From the NCBI GenBank assembly GCA_963664255.1, contig OY760938.1, forward strand, positions 248,001 to 312,000: 64,000 bases of DNA, written 5' to 3'. Both the position numbers and the translations under genes were made by a program. The stretch is from G963663775 sp963664255 (GTDB lineage: Bacteria > Bacillota > Clostridia > Oscillospirales > Butyricicoccaceae). A model generated the notes under the pieces. It made no database searches and was not told where the DNA came from. It saw nothing but the letters and a program-made list of their open reading frames with translations. This document shows positions 24,435-32,708 of the stretch, piece after piece (the stretch's first letter is position 1; every line of letters begins with the position of its first letter).

Positions 24435-25178
24435 GCGGTTATATTCGTCCACGAGATAGAGGTCGGCAATGGTAGCGTCCATTTGAAACACGCCAATGTT
24501 CTCCTGCCAAGCGGACTGGGTTCCGTGGAGAGGACGGAGGTTGCGCTGGTAGTTTGTCAGTCCATTTCGGGCAATTTCCCCTTGGGGAAGCGCATTCCAT
24601 TTGTGGCGATAATAAAAGGTGCGGAAGCTATGCCACGAGGGATACTCTGGTGCCAACTGCCCATTGGCATCGGTGTAATAGGCTGAGAGCATGGACACAT
24701 AGGTTTCCTTGAGCGTTGGCTTCTTAGCGCTGAAATGAAACCGCTTGATGGTTTTTATATAGATTTGCTGCGGCTGTATTTCCTGTTGTGCTTTTGGCAG
24801 CTGTTGCATCTTTGGCACTACTGGTGCGCCTGTCGCGAGGTATCGGCAATAGAGCCTTAGCACGCGGCGTGCTGTTGTACCATTGCTTCCAGCAATCTCC
24901 TGCGCCAGCTTTTTGCGAAGTGTCTGGTTGAGAATGCACAATGGTTCTTCCAAAAGCGGCTTTAGCAGGTTCATGCGCACCCGTATCGCTTTGGTGGGTT
25001 TGTTCATCATCCGCGTACAGGCAAGGCAAGAGGGCGGTACCTCCACGCGGAGGGCAGACTGCAGGGTATCAGCAACAACAAACCGTATGCAGTTAGGTTC
25101 TTCGCAGGAGACCAGGTAGCCGCCCTCGGACACCTCCTGTACAACACGGAAAATCTCGCTCTCAAGCTTCACAAACAT
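24408..25178 (-). pseudogene. tnsB: Truncated Tn7-like transposase subunit TnsB
   Basis: About 256 aa of an expected 600-700. The N-terminal part has the helical DNA-binding segments of TnsB/Mu-type transposases (IAGSNGTTARRVLRLYCRYLA), followed by the spacer TLKETYVSMLSAYYTD and PSWHSFRTFYYRH. The integrase core just begins: FQMDATIADLYLVDEYNR, where the Asp of QMDAT would be the first DDE residue. The frame then runs into the end repeat and stops, so the other two catalytic residues are lost. Start is taken at 25178 (MFVKLESEIF), overlapping the end of tnsA. Inactive. Confidence 0.8.
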
Positions 25179-25605
25179 CGTCACTGTCCCCCTCATCGTC
25201 AGCAGCACCTGCAAAGATTACTACTTTCCAATCATCTATGCCCTGTGCCGCCCAATACCGGCGGGACAGCTCCAGCTGTTCCACTACTGCACTCTTAAAC
25301 TCTTTTCTGTCTGCAATTTCCCGAACGGCTCTGCGTCCGTCGGCAAACTCGATATAGAAGTCTGTTTCCCAGTGCACGCCACTGCCGTCTGCCGCAGGCC
25401 AGTATTCCTTGCGGATATTCAGCGGACTCACCAGTTCAAAGTGCTCATAGACCAACGGTTCGCACGCTCGATAAAGGGATACGTTATCGTCATCCTCTAG
25501 GCGTTCCGCAGAGCTACGCGCCCTGTGAGTATGAACGGTAATGAGTGCCTGTTTTTTCTTACTGTAGAACTGAATGTCCCTTCGGCTTGTTTTGATTTTT
25601 TCCAT
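25162..25605 (-). CDS. tnsA: Tn7-like transposon endonuclease TnsA
   Basis: 147 aa, shorter than E. coli TnsA (273 aa) but similar to the short TnsA forms of Firmicutes Tn7-like elements. The endonuclease core is visible: YEHFELVSPLNIR, GSGVHWETDFYIEFADGRR (the Asp of TDF is the likely metal ligand) and REIADRKEF with a possible catalytic Lys, though the usual E/Q-x-K spacing is not clean. TnsA makes the 5' nicks during cut-and-paste transposition with TnsB. AGGAGG stands before the ATG, within the end repeat. Next to a broken tnsB, and with no tnsC seen, it is not expected to move the element alone. Confidence 0.78.
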   Translation of the reverse strand: MEKIKTSRRDIQFYSKKKQALITVHTHRARSSAERLEDDDNVSLYRACEPLVYEHFELVSPLNIRKEYWPAADGSGVHWETDFYIEFADGRRAVREIADRKEFKSAVVEQLELSRRYWAAQGIDDWKVVIFAGAADDEGDSDDVCEA

Positions 25606-25953
25606 GGTGTGATTCCTCCTGAGATAGATTGCTTTATTTGAAATTTGCTCTTAATTCAAAAGTTCTCTCTTAAATCATAATTTAAGCAAATTTACGGCAG
25701 AGTGTAGTTCAAAGTTTCGGATTTACCTCTTGGACGATTTCTTCTTTTAATTATTTCTGAGAATTAAGAGGAAATTTTTGAATTAATCCGAGAAAACAGG
25801 CCTTTTTCTTCCGCAATATGGAAATACAAGACTTCGAAAACGAGACTTCACAATTAATCCGAGAAAATAGGGGTAAAATCTCCGCCTAATTGCAATTAAT
25901 TCGAGATACTATGTCAACGTCACATTCAAAATGGACAATATGTCTCTTGATTT
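25573..25953 (-). repeat. Tn7-like end repeat, copy 2 (transposon right end next to tsf)
   Basis: Direct repeat of copy 1. Reading inward from the tsf side it holds several A/T-rich sites of the type TTTTCTCGGATTAATT (two good copies and weaker ones), then the ribosome site and start of tnsA. tnsA next to the right end and pointing inward is the standard Tn7 layout. The exact terminal base cannot be fixed; a TGT-type end at about 25937 is possible. Confidence 0.8.
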
Positions 25954-26082
25954 TATCCAATGTTTCATCCGGAAACCGGCTCCTTGCTAGGCCATTTCCA
26001 GCCTCAATGGAGGCTATTTAGCCTCCCATATCTATCTCAGATATGCTATCACCAAAACGCCAAAACTGCTGTGAAAATAAAA

Positions 26083-26123
26083 AAGAACCCGAGAAACACC
26101 GGAATGGTGCATCTCAGGTTCTT
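26083..26123 (-). terminator. Terminator of the rpsB-tsf operon
   Basis: Minus-strand stem AAGAACC-x-GAGA...CACC / GGTG...TCTC-x-GGTTCTT followed by TTTTTATTTT, about 150 bases after tsf. It separates core translation genes from the mobile region. Confidence 0.9.
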
Positions 26124-26275
26124 AAAAGTGCGTAATAGGGGGATTGTCCTAGCTAGTTCCAGATTGCTGATTCCTGACTGGATGGACTCCCGAGAGTCGG
26201 AAATGTCCACGCGAGGAACGGGTCAAAATGGCGAGATAACTGGACTGTTTTGGCTGCGATGGAGACAAGAAGAAA

Positions 26276-27208
26276 TTACTTTGCCATGGAAGCAACTTCT
26301 GCTGCAAAATCGTCAACCTTCTTTTCGATACCTTCGCCCTTTTCAAAGCGAGCGTACTTCACAAGCTTGATTTCACCGCCAAGTTCCTTTGCAACAGCTG
26401 CAATATGCTGCTCTACAGAAACCTTATTTTCCTTCACAAAAGCCTGCTGCAGGAGGCAGTTTTCTTCATAATATTTTCCAATGCGACCATCCACCATTTT
26501 TGCAATAATGTTTTCCGGCTTAGGCTTTTCTGCACTCTTGTTCTCTTCCATTGCCTGTGCAAACAAGATTTCACGTTCCTTGTCTAAAGTTGCGGTATCT
26601 ACCTCGGACTTATCCATAAACAGAGGACGCATTGCAGCCGCCTGCATACCAATATCCTTACCCAGTTCTGCAACGGCATCATTTGCCTGAATTGCATCAG
26701 AAACCTGCAGACCAACCAAAACGCCGATTACACCACCCATGTGGGTATAAGAAACGTTTACTGTGTTGCTATCATAGCGAGCGAAACGACGAATTTGGAT
26801 GTTTTCACCAATCGTCAAAATCTTTTCCTGCAAAGCAGCTTCTACAGTCGACTCACCCAGCTTGCAAGCCTTAAGCGCGTCTACGTCCGCTGGATTTGTT
26901 TCAATTACAACATCTGCCAAATCAGAAACAAACTTCTGGAAATCTGCATTTTTTGCAACAAAGTCGGTTTCAGAGTTTACTTCAACCACTGCACCTGCGC
27001 CTGTTTCCGTAGAAACCGTTGCACAAACAACGCCTTCCGCCGCAATACGGTCTGCCTTTTTTGCAGCCTTTGCCAAGCCCTTTTCGCGCAGCAACTCTAC
27101 AGCCTTATCAAAATCGCCATCCGCATCGGCAAGTGCTTTCTTGCAATCCATCATGCCTACGTTCGTCATTTCACGAAGTTTTTTTACATCAGCAGCAGTA
27201 AATGCCAT
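26276..27208 (-). CDS. tsf: Translation elongation factor Ts
   Basis: 310 aa, usual length. N-terminal UBA-like domain MAFTAADVKKLREMTNVGMMDCKKAL, with the conserved TNVGMMDCKKAL segment that contacts EF-Tu. The core motif ETDFVAKNADFQKFV and the second half GGVIGVLVGLQV are intact. EF-Ts exchanges GDP for GTP on EF-Tu in the cytoplasm. It follows rpsB in the conserved order; the expected pyrH-frr genes do not follow, because a terminator and then mobile remnants come next. Confidence 0.98.
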   Translation of the reverse strand: MAFTAADVKKLREMTNVGMMDCKKALADADGDFDKAVELLREKGLAKAAKKADRIAAEGVVCATVSTETGAGAVVEVNSETDFVAKNADFQKFVSDLADVVIETNPADVDALKACKLGESTVEAALQEKILTIGENIQIRRFARYDSNTVNVSYTHMGGVIGVLVGLQVSDAIQANDAVAELGKDIGMQAAAMRPLFMDKSEVDTATLDKEREILFAQAMEENKSAEKPKPENIIAKMVDGRIGKYYEENCLLQQAFVKENKVSVEQHIAAVAKELGGEIKLVKYARFEKGEGIEKKVDDFAAEVASMAK

Positions 27209-27251
27209 TTCAAATTCCTCCTATAAACCGTACAATACACTCAAAAAGACA

Positions 27252-27274
27252 GAGGACGGGCAAACCCCGCCCTC
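27252..27274 (-). terminator. Intergenic rpsB-tsf attenuator-like hairpin
   Basis: The arms GAGGGCGGG and CCCGTCCTC pair over 9 bp with a 5-base loop, followed by TGTCTTTTT, between rpsB and tsf. It probably sets the ratio of S2 to EF-Ts by partial termination, as known for rpsB-tsf in other bacteria. Confidence 0.75.
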
Positions 27275-27286
27275 CTATCCATAAAA

Positions 27287-28021
27287 TTATTCAGCTTCTG
27301 TAGCAACTTCTTCGGTCTTTGCTTCCACTTCCAGCTGTTCTCCCTGCTTGCCTTCCATAACAGCAGCAGAAACCATGCTAGAAATTAAACGAATTGCGCG
27401 AATCGCATCATCGTTTCCAGGAATTACATAATCAACCTCGTCCGGATCACAGTTGGTATCTACAATCGCTACCACCGGAATGCCCAGCTTGCGCGCTTCA
27501 GAGATTGCGTTCTTTTCCTTGCGCGGGTCTACAACAAACATTGCTCCCGGCAACTTCTTCATATCCTTAACGCCACCCAAATACTTTTCCAGCTTTGTGA
27601 TTTCAAGCTGCAGCTTAATAACTTCCTTCTTCGGCAGAAGATCAAAGGTGCCGTCTGCTTCCATAGTCTTCAACTGATTTAGACGAGCAATACGTGTACG
27701 CATGGTCTTAAAGTTTGTCAGCATACCGCCCAACCAACGTGCATTGACATAGAACATTCCAGAATTTTCAGCTTCTTCGCGAATTGCATCCTGCGCCTGC
27801 TTCTTTGTTCCAACGAACAGAATAGACTCACCTGCAGCTGCAATATCACGAATAAAGAAATATGCTTCTTCCAGCTTCTTCACGGTCTTCTGCAAATCGA
27901 TGATATAAATGCCGTTACGCTCCGTGAAAATATATGGTGCCATTTTCGGGTTCCAACGACGTGTCTGGTGTCCGAAGTGGACACCTGCCTCCAAAAGCTG
28001 CTTCATAGAAATTACTGCCAT
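27287..28021 (-). CDS. rpsB: 30S ribosomal protein S2
   Basis: 244 aa from the ATG at 28021, which has AAGGAGG about eight bases upstream; an in-frame ATG ten codons earlier lacks one. Conserved start MAVISMKQLLEAGVHFGHQTRRWNPKM and segments IYIIDLQKTVKKLEEAY, MFYVNARWLGGMLTNFKT and PVVAIVDTNCDPDEVDYVIPGNDDAIRAI. The tail is a short acidic, Glu-rich extension. S2 binds the 30S head near the platform. First gene of the rpsB-tsf operon. Confidence 0.98.
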   Translation of the reverse strand: MAVISMKQLLEAGVHFGHQTRRWNPKMAPYIFTERNGIYIIDLQKTVKKLEEAYFFIRDIAAAGESILFVGTKKQAQDAIREEAENSGMFYVNARWLGGMLTNFKTMRTRIARLNQLKTMEADGTFDLLPKKEVIKLQLEITKLEKYLGGVKDMKKLPGAMFVVDPRKEKNAISEARKLGIPVVAIVDTNCDPDEVDYVIPGNDDAIRAIRLISSMVSAAVMEGKQGEQLEVEAKTEEVATEAE

Positions 28022-28150
28022 TTTTATTTCCTCCTTAGGTTGTTCCTCCATCCCATATCATCTGCACACCGGCTACCTAAAAGGTCACCCAGCCAGTGGC
28101 ATCATGGAATGTGTGTAATCGTATTGGGTGTTTTTGTTTATAAACATATG
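28022..28150 (-). promoter_or_regulatory. Structured 5' leader of rpsB
   Basis: Between the promoter and rpsB lies a leader of about 125 bases with a strong stem-loop: AGCCAGTG/CACCGGCT (28067-28074 with 28091-28098) and an inner ACC-TTTTA-GGT helix. It resembles an autoregulatory ribosomal-protein leader (S2 feedback), but I cannot match it to a named RNA family. Confidence 0.5.
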
Positions 28151-28157
28151 CTCATAT

Positions 28158-28186
28158 AGTTTAAACTATCAGCAGAAATTTGTCAA
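28158..28186 (-). promoter_or_regulatory. rpsB-tsf promoter
   Basis: Minus strand: perfect -35 TTGACA, spacer of exactly 17, -10 TAAACT. Places the transcript start near 28150. Confidence 0.85.
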
Positions 28187-28242
28187 CTATTTTTTAACAA
28201 AATTCCGCAATTTTCTGATTGCCGATTGCTACATATCGAGAT

Positions 28243-30042
28243 TTAGAAGCTGTATTTATCTGCATCTTCATATACTTCTTCTGCCGCTTCCAGCGCACTT
28301 TCGGTTTCGCTTGTTGTATCCCATTGCGTTTCCATCTCTACCGCATCGGTATCCGCATTCAGTTTGAATTTGCCAAGCAGTTCTTTGAGCACCTGTGCCT
28401 GACCAGAGAGCTCTTCGCTCGCAGCTGCGCTTTCTTCTGCGGTTGCACTATTGGTCTGCACCACAGCTGCAATTTGTTCCACGCCAACATCCACTTGCTC
28501 AATCGATTGTGCTTGCTGTGTCGATGCCTGTGCAATTTCATCAATTAGAGCAACTGCTTTTTGTGTTGCTTTTGCGCTTTGATCCATCATATTCGCAGTA
28601 GATTCTGCAATGCCAGAACCGTTTTTCACCGCTGTAATGGTCTGCTCAATCAACACTGTCGTGCTTTTTGCCGCTTCCGCAGATTTGCTCGCCAAATTTC
28701 TCACTTCATCTGCAACAACTGCAAAGCCCTTGCCTGCCGCACCCGCACGCGCAGCTTCTACTGCCGCATTCAACGCAAGAATATTGGTTTGGAATGCAAT
28801 ATCTTCAATTACCTTAATGATTTTTGAAATTTCAGAGGATTTTGCAGAGATTTCACCCATTGCTTCCACCATGGTTTTCATTTGCTCATTGCTATGTAAC
28901 AATTCGGTTCCTGCATCTTCTGCGCTTTCGCTTGCCTTTTTGGCATTTTCCGCATTTTGTTTGACTTGAGACGCGATTTCTGCAATAGAAGCTGATAATT
29001 CCTCAATCGAGCTTGCTTGTTCTGTCGCCCCTTGCGATAACGCCTGCGCACCATTGGATACCTGATCCGCACCATTGGCAACTTGATCGGAGGCTTCACC
29101 AATTCTAGAAAATGCATTGCTCAATGTCCTATTGATGCGCTGCATGGCCCCTAAAATTTCTGCGTATTCCCCGACATATTCGTCTGCGCAAGTAGAACGT
29201 ACTGTAAAGTTGCCGCTTGCCATTTCGCCCAGAATATACTTAATATCCTGTATCATACCCTTCAGCATACCGCTCATATTCAAAAAGGCTTGTGAAATTT
29301 GACCAACTTCATCATGGCTTTCATAATGGATGTCGATATTCAAATCACCTTCCCCGATTTTTTGAGCAGCAACGCTGATTTTTTTCATTGGGTTTACAAT
29401 CATATGAATGATACGAATCGCCAGTAAGATGGAATAAATCACCGCAAGAAGCAGCACGCAAATAATTGCAATCACAGAGAGTCTAAAGATAGTTTTCCCT
29501 TCATCTCTGGCTTGGTCCGCGCCGTTTTTGCTGAAATTCATTACTTTCAAAAAGTTGTTTGCCGCATCATCAAATAAGGTTCGCGCTTTTCCTGCGACCA
29601 AAAAAACGGCATCCTCAGTTTGTCCCGCTTTGCTCAGCTTGATTACCTCTTGATTCACTTCCACATAGCTTTTCCAAGAATCGTCTGCTGCACTCACCAT
29701 CTGCCGCTCTTCTTCGCTCAAAATAAGCGATTCAAACACAGCCAAGGTTGTTTCAATCTCTTGCTCTTTTCCATTCATTTGATTTTCATATACGGTCTTT
29801 TTGATAGGAACGCTTTCCAAAATATGATTCAACGTATAAATTCGATAATCCGCCATCATTTTATTGATTTCTTCCGACATGACAACACACGGAAGCCATT
29901 TTTCTCCTATATCTCTACTTTTCCCGTTGATTTGATTTACCAAAACCAACGATGCTACCGCAATAATTGCCATACTGATTAACAGGCTGACAACCAAAAC
30001 AAACAGCTTTTTTCCTATTTTCCAATTTCTCATTAGTTTCAT
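28243..30042 (-). CDS. Methyl-accepting chemotaxis protein 1
   Basis: 599 aa. Transmembrane segment at about 12-34, an extracellular four-helix-bundle sensor domain (35-190), a second transmembrane segment (about 191-212), HAMP (about 213-265), then the cytoplasmic signalling hairpin with the tip VIEDIAFQTNILALNAAVEAARAG and GFAVVADEVRNLA. The C terminus has no NWETF-like CheR tether. It binds CheW/CheA at poles and sets flagellar or pilus behaviour. Less similar to the other two receptors in the sensor domain. AAGGGGAAG precedes the ATG. Distal to a leader of nearly 400 bases. Confidence 0.95.
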   Translation of the reverse strand: MKLMRNWKIGKKLFVLVVSLLISMAIIAVASLVLVNQINGKSRDIGEKWLPCVVMSEEINKMMADYRIYTLNHILESVPIKKTVYENQMNGKEQEIETTLAVFESLILSEEERQMVSAADDSWKSYVEVNQEVIKLSKAGQTEDAVFLVAGKARTLFDDAANNFLKVMNFSKNGADQARDEGKTIFRLSVIAIICVLLLAVIYSILLAIRIIHMIVNPMKKISVAAQKIGEGDLNIDIHYESHDEVGQISQAFLNMSGMLKGMIQDIKYILGEMASGNFTVRSTCADEYVGEYAEILGAMQRINRTLSNAFSRIGEASDQVANGADQVSNGAQALSQGATEQASSIEELSASIAEIASQVKQNAENAKKASESAEDAGTELLHSNEQMKTMVEAMGEISAKSSEISKIIKVIEDIAFQTNILALNAAVEAARAGAAGKGFAVVADEVRNLASKSAEAAKSTTVLIEQTITAVKNGSGIAESTANMMDQSAKATQKAVALIDEIAQASTQQAQSIEQVDVGVEQIAAVVQTNSATAEESAAASEELSGQAQVLKELLGKFKLNADTDAVEMETQWDTTSETESALEAAEEVYEDADKYSF

Positions 30043-30436
30043 AATAGATACTTCCCCTTATCTATCTTCTACACAAAAATTCTCTATTTTTCTACACTTT
30101 TCAATTAGTTATGCATTGCTTCTACTATCACCTCTTTCCAGTCCGTACACTGCCGATAAGATCCACCTTGCTATCACCTCTTGAAAACAATCTTTTCTTG
30201 CTTTTTCAATCGTTTCAAGGTATTTTTTGCAACAAAACACCTCCTTATTTCTATTTATCGCGCCAATATATTTGCGCGATAAGCCTCTGAAAAAAAAGAT
30301 TTATTTGAAAAGCCATCTCCATGATTTATATTTTTTCAGCACAATTCTTTCTATTTCCCTAGGATTTGTACTGAAATAAGAAACCTATTGGCTTTCAAAA
30401 TAGACTTTTGACCATTTTGTTCAATTATATCATTTT
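30043..30436 (-). promoter_or_regulatory. Extended -10 promoter and long leader of chemoreceptor 1
   Basis: TG-A-TATAAT (minus strand, -10 at 30425-30430) has no good -35 but is an extended -10. The leader that follows is about 380 bases, gene-free, with a perfect 8-bp inverted repeat TATCGCGC/GCGCGATA (30256-30263, 30274-30281), then a strong AAGGAGGTG (30238-30246) in front of only a five-codon TTG frame, and two copies of GAGGTGATAG. It matches no riboswitch I know. Confidence 0.45.
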
Positions 30437-30507
30437 GCCAACACTTTTTCTATGCACATTTTACATGAATTTTGCGTGCTTTTTCTAAAATATAAGTATC
30501 TTACCAA

Positions 30508-30556
30508 GAAAGCAATGACCAGCTTATAGAAATTCTATAAACTGGTCGTTGCTTTC
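30508..30556 (-). terminator. Terminator after chemoreceptor 2
   Basis: Nearly perfect 22-bp inverted repeat (GAAAGCAA...TTGCTTTC) just after the stop at 30595. It could stop transcription from either side. Confidence 0.85.
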
Positions 30557-30594
30557 ATTTTATCCAATTACGCACAAAATGCTGTGCTTATTGC

Positions 30595-32355
30595 TTAATA
30601 TTTCGCGTTATATGTAAAATCGTTCTCCGAAACATCCGCATTTCCCAAATTCTTGTCTGCCTGCAACTCCTCCACGAATGCTACATTCACATCCTGCCCT
30701 TTGAGTTTCAGTACAGAAATCATGCTTTCCAGCACATTTGCTTGTCCAGACAATTCCTCGCTTGCCGCCGCACTCTGTTCGGAGGTTGCAGAATTGGTCT
30801 GCACGACGGCTGAAATCTGTTCTACGCCCTGTGTGATTTGCTCTAGCGAATCCGCTTGGCGTGCTGAAGATTGGTCAATTTCATCAATCAGTTCCGATAC
30901 CTTTTCCACGCTTTCAACAATTTCAACCAATGATTTTGCCGTAGACTGCACAATTTTCGAACCCTCATTGACTTTATCGATGGATGATTCGATGAGCACC
31001 GTGGTATTTCTTGCCGCATCTGCACTCTTCGATGCAAGGTTACGCACCTCATCCGCAACCACAGCAAAGCCCTTTCCTGCCTCTCCTGCTCTTGCGGCTT
31101 CCACCGCCGCATTCAACGCAAGAATATTGGTTTGGAATGCAATGTCATCAATGACCTTGATAATTTTAGAAATTTCCGCAGAAGACTGGCTGATGTCGTC
31201 CATCGCGTTTGTCATTTGCTTCATGTGGTCATTTCCGTTTGCAACCTCTTCGCTGGCTTTATCCGCTAATTGTCGCACAGCACTCGCATTTTTTGCATTT
31301 TGCGAAACTTCAGAAGATATTTCATTAATGGTTGCTGCCAGCTGTTCAATCGCGCTTGCTTGTTCTGTTGCACCCTGTGACAGCTCTTGTGCCGCATCAG
31401 AAACCTGTGATGCACCGGCATTCACTTGGGAAATGGCCTTGGTAATTTCTCCAAAAACAGAATTCATTTCTTGTAAGATATTAACAAGCGCATTGCCCAT
31501 GGTATCCCGCTCCGAATATGGAATATGCGAAACGGACAAATCCCCTATGGCGATAGCAGTCGCAACCTGTGCCTGCGTCTGAATATTTTGAATCATTCGA
31601 TTGAAAGAATCTGCAAGCTGCCCCAACTCATCCTTGCTGTCTGCCTGTAAGGAGATTTCAACATGCCCCTTCGACAGCTCATCGGCAGCTTCTGCCACGT
31701 TTACAATTTTTTTCGCAATGGCATTGTTCAAATAGCGAATCATCAGGACAGAGAACGTGACGGTTATCACAATCATGATGATACCGAGCAGCAGCATCGT
31801 CATAAATTTAATGTTGCTTGCTCTCAGCTCGTCTTTTGCAGACTGCTCGTTTAATGCTTCCAAGGCGTCCAGTTTTTCTCCCATATCTGTGACCATCTGC
31901 GCACCGGAAACCATTTTTTCGTTGGCCTTTTCTGTATTTTGTCGCTCTGTAATTTCCATCAACTCTTCTTTAAACGTCTTATATGTATCGTTATACGCTG
32001 CTTTCACGCCCTCTAGCAGCGCACGCTCATCCTCGTTTGTAATCGCTCCCTCATACTGCTGAAAAGCCGCTTTCATTTCATCGCCACAAGCATTCAACTG
32101 CTCCAATGTCGTATTATAACGCGCACGGTCATCTGCATAGAGAATCAAGCTTCTCGTCAGCGCACGTTCTTTTTGATAGGTTTCCCTCATTTTACCTACC
32201 GCATCAATCGAAACCACGTGCGTGTTATACATAGCCTGTGTGCCTGCATTCAGCGCAATCACTGAATAGATGGCAGTACTGCACATCACAAAAAGTGCAA
32301 CGCCAATCGCCCCAAATATATAGCGTAGTTTCTTTTCTATGCTGAAATCCCTCAT
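30595..32355 (-). CDS. Methyl-accepting chemotaxis protein 2
   Basis: 586 aa. Same layout as its neighbours: short cytoplasmic start, transmembrane segment (about 13-33), four-helix-bundle sensor with TYQKERALTRSLILYADDRA, second transmembrane segment (about 185-207), HAMP, and a signalling domain with FQTNILALNAAVEAARAGEAGKGF. It has the same length as receptor 3 and is clearly its paralogue: signalling domains almost identical, sensor domains diverged (shared RALTRSLILY). This suggests a local duplication followed by change of ligand preference. Own promoter and terminator. Confidence 0.95.
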   Translation of the reverse strand: MRDFSIEKKLRYIFGAIGVALFVMCSTAIYSVIALNAGTQAMYNTHVVSIDAVGKMRETYQKERALTRSLILYADDRARYNTTLEQLNACGDEMKAAFQQYEGAITNEDERALLEGVKAAYNDTYKTFKEELMEITERQNTEKANEKMVSGAQMVTDMGEKLDALEALNEQSAKDELRASNIKFMTMLLLGIIMIVITVTFSVLMIRYLNNAIAKKIVNVAEAADELSKGHVEISLQADSKDELGQLADSFNRMIQNIQTQAQVATAIAIGDLSVSHIPYSERDTMGNALVNILQEMNSVFGEITKAISQVNAGASQVSDAAQELSQGATEQASAIEQLAATINEISSEVSQNAKNASAVRQLADKASEEVANGNDHMKQMTNAMDDISQSSAEISKIIKVIDDIAFQTNILALNAAVEAARAGEAGKGFAVVADEVRNLASKSADAARNTTVLIESSIDKVNEGSKIVQSTAKSLVEIVESVEKVSELIDEIDQSSARQADSLEQITQGVEQISAVVQTNSATSEQSAAASEELSGQANVLESMISVLKLKGQDVNVAFVEELQADKNLGNADVSENDFTYNAKY

Positions 32356-32406
32356 TGCAATTTACACCCCTCTAACATATTTTACAAAAGTTACAAACCT
32401 CTTTTT

Positions 32407-32435
32407 ATTTTATCAAATACGCTTTCAAATGTAAA
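32407..32435 (-). promoter_or_regulatory. Promoter of chemoreceptor 2
   Basis: TTTACA, 17 bases, TAAAAT on the minus strand, about 50 bases before the ATG. A housekeeping-type promoter, not the motility-sigma type. Confidence 0.75.
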
Positions 32436-32559
32436 TATCAGAATTTTGAAGTTCTATTTAATTTCATCACATCTCCAATGATACTTGACCTCTGACGCGC
32501 GCTGTGGTGAAAAATGTTTTTTAAGTATACTTTACTTTTCAAAGCCACCTCTGATAAGT

Positions 32560-32603
32560 CCATAAAAAACACGCATTGACTCCTCAATGCGTGTTTTTTA
32601 TGG
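32560..32603 (-). terminator. Terminator of chemoreceptor 3
   Basis: Perfect 20-bp inverted repeat (CCATAAAAAACACGCATTGA and its complement) around CTCC, ending in T6 on both strands; bidirectional shape. Confidence 0.92.
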
Positions 32604-32708
32604 AATATGTATTTTTATGTCTGTTCTAAGAACACTCTTTATTTTAGTATTATGAGCGTCTAAAATGCTTCTCCTGCTGCGCATATCTGGCATCTAGCAT
32701 ACAGATTC

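Noticed and set aside
30151..30160. GCCGATAA on the plus strand resembling a motility-sigma -10 box
   Set aside because: It points away from the chemoreceptor genes, has no TAAA box about 15 bases upstream, and there is no plus-strand gene to serve.
30043..30436. A cyclic-di-GMP riboswitch in the chemoreceptor 1 leader
   Set aside because: The conserved core blocks of the GEMM classes could not be found.
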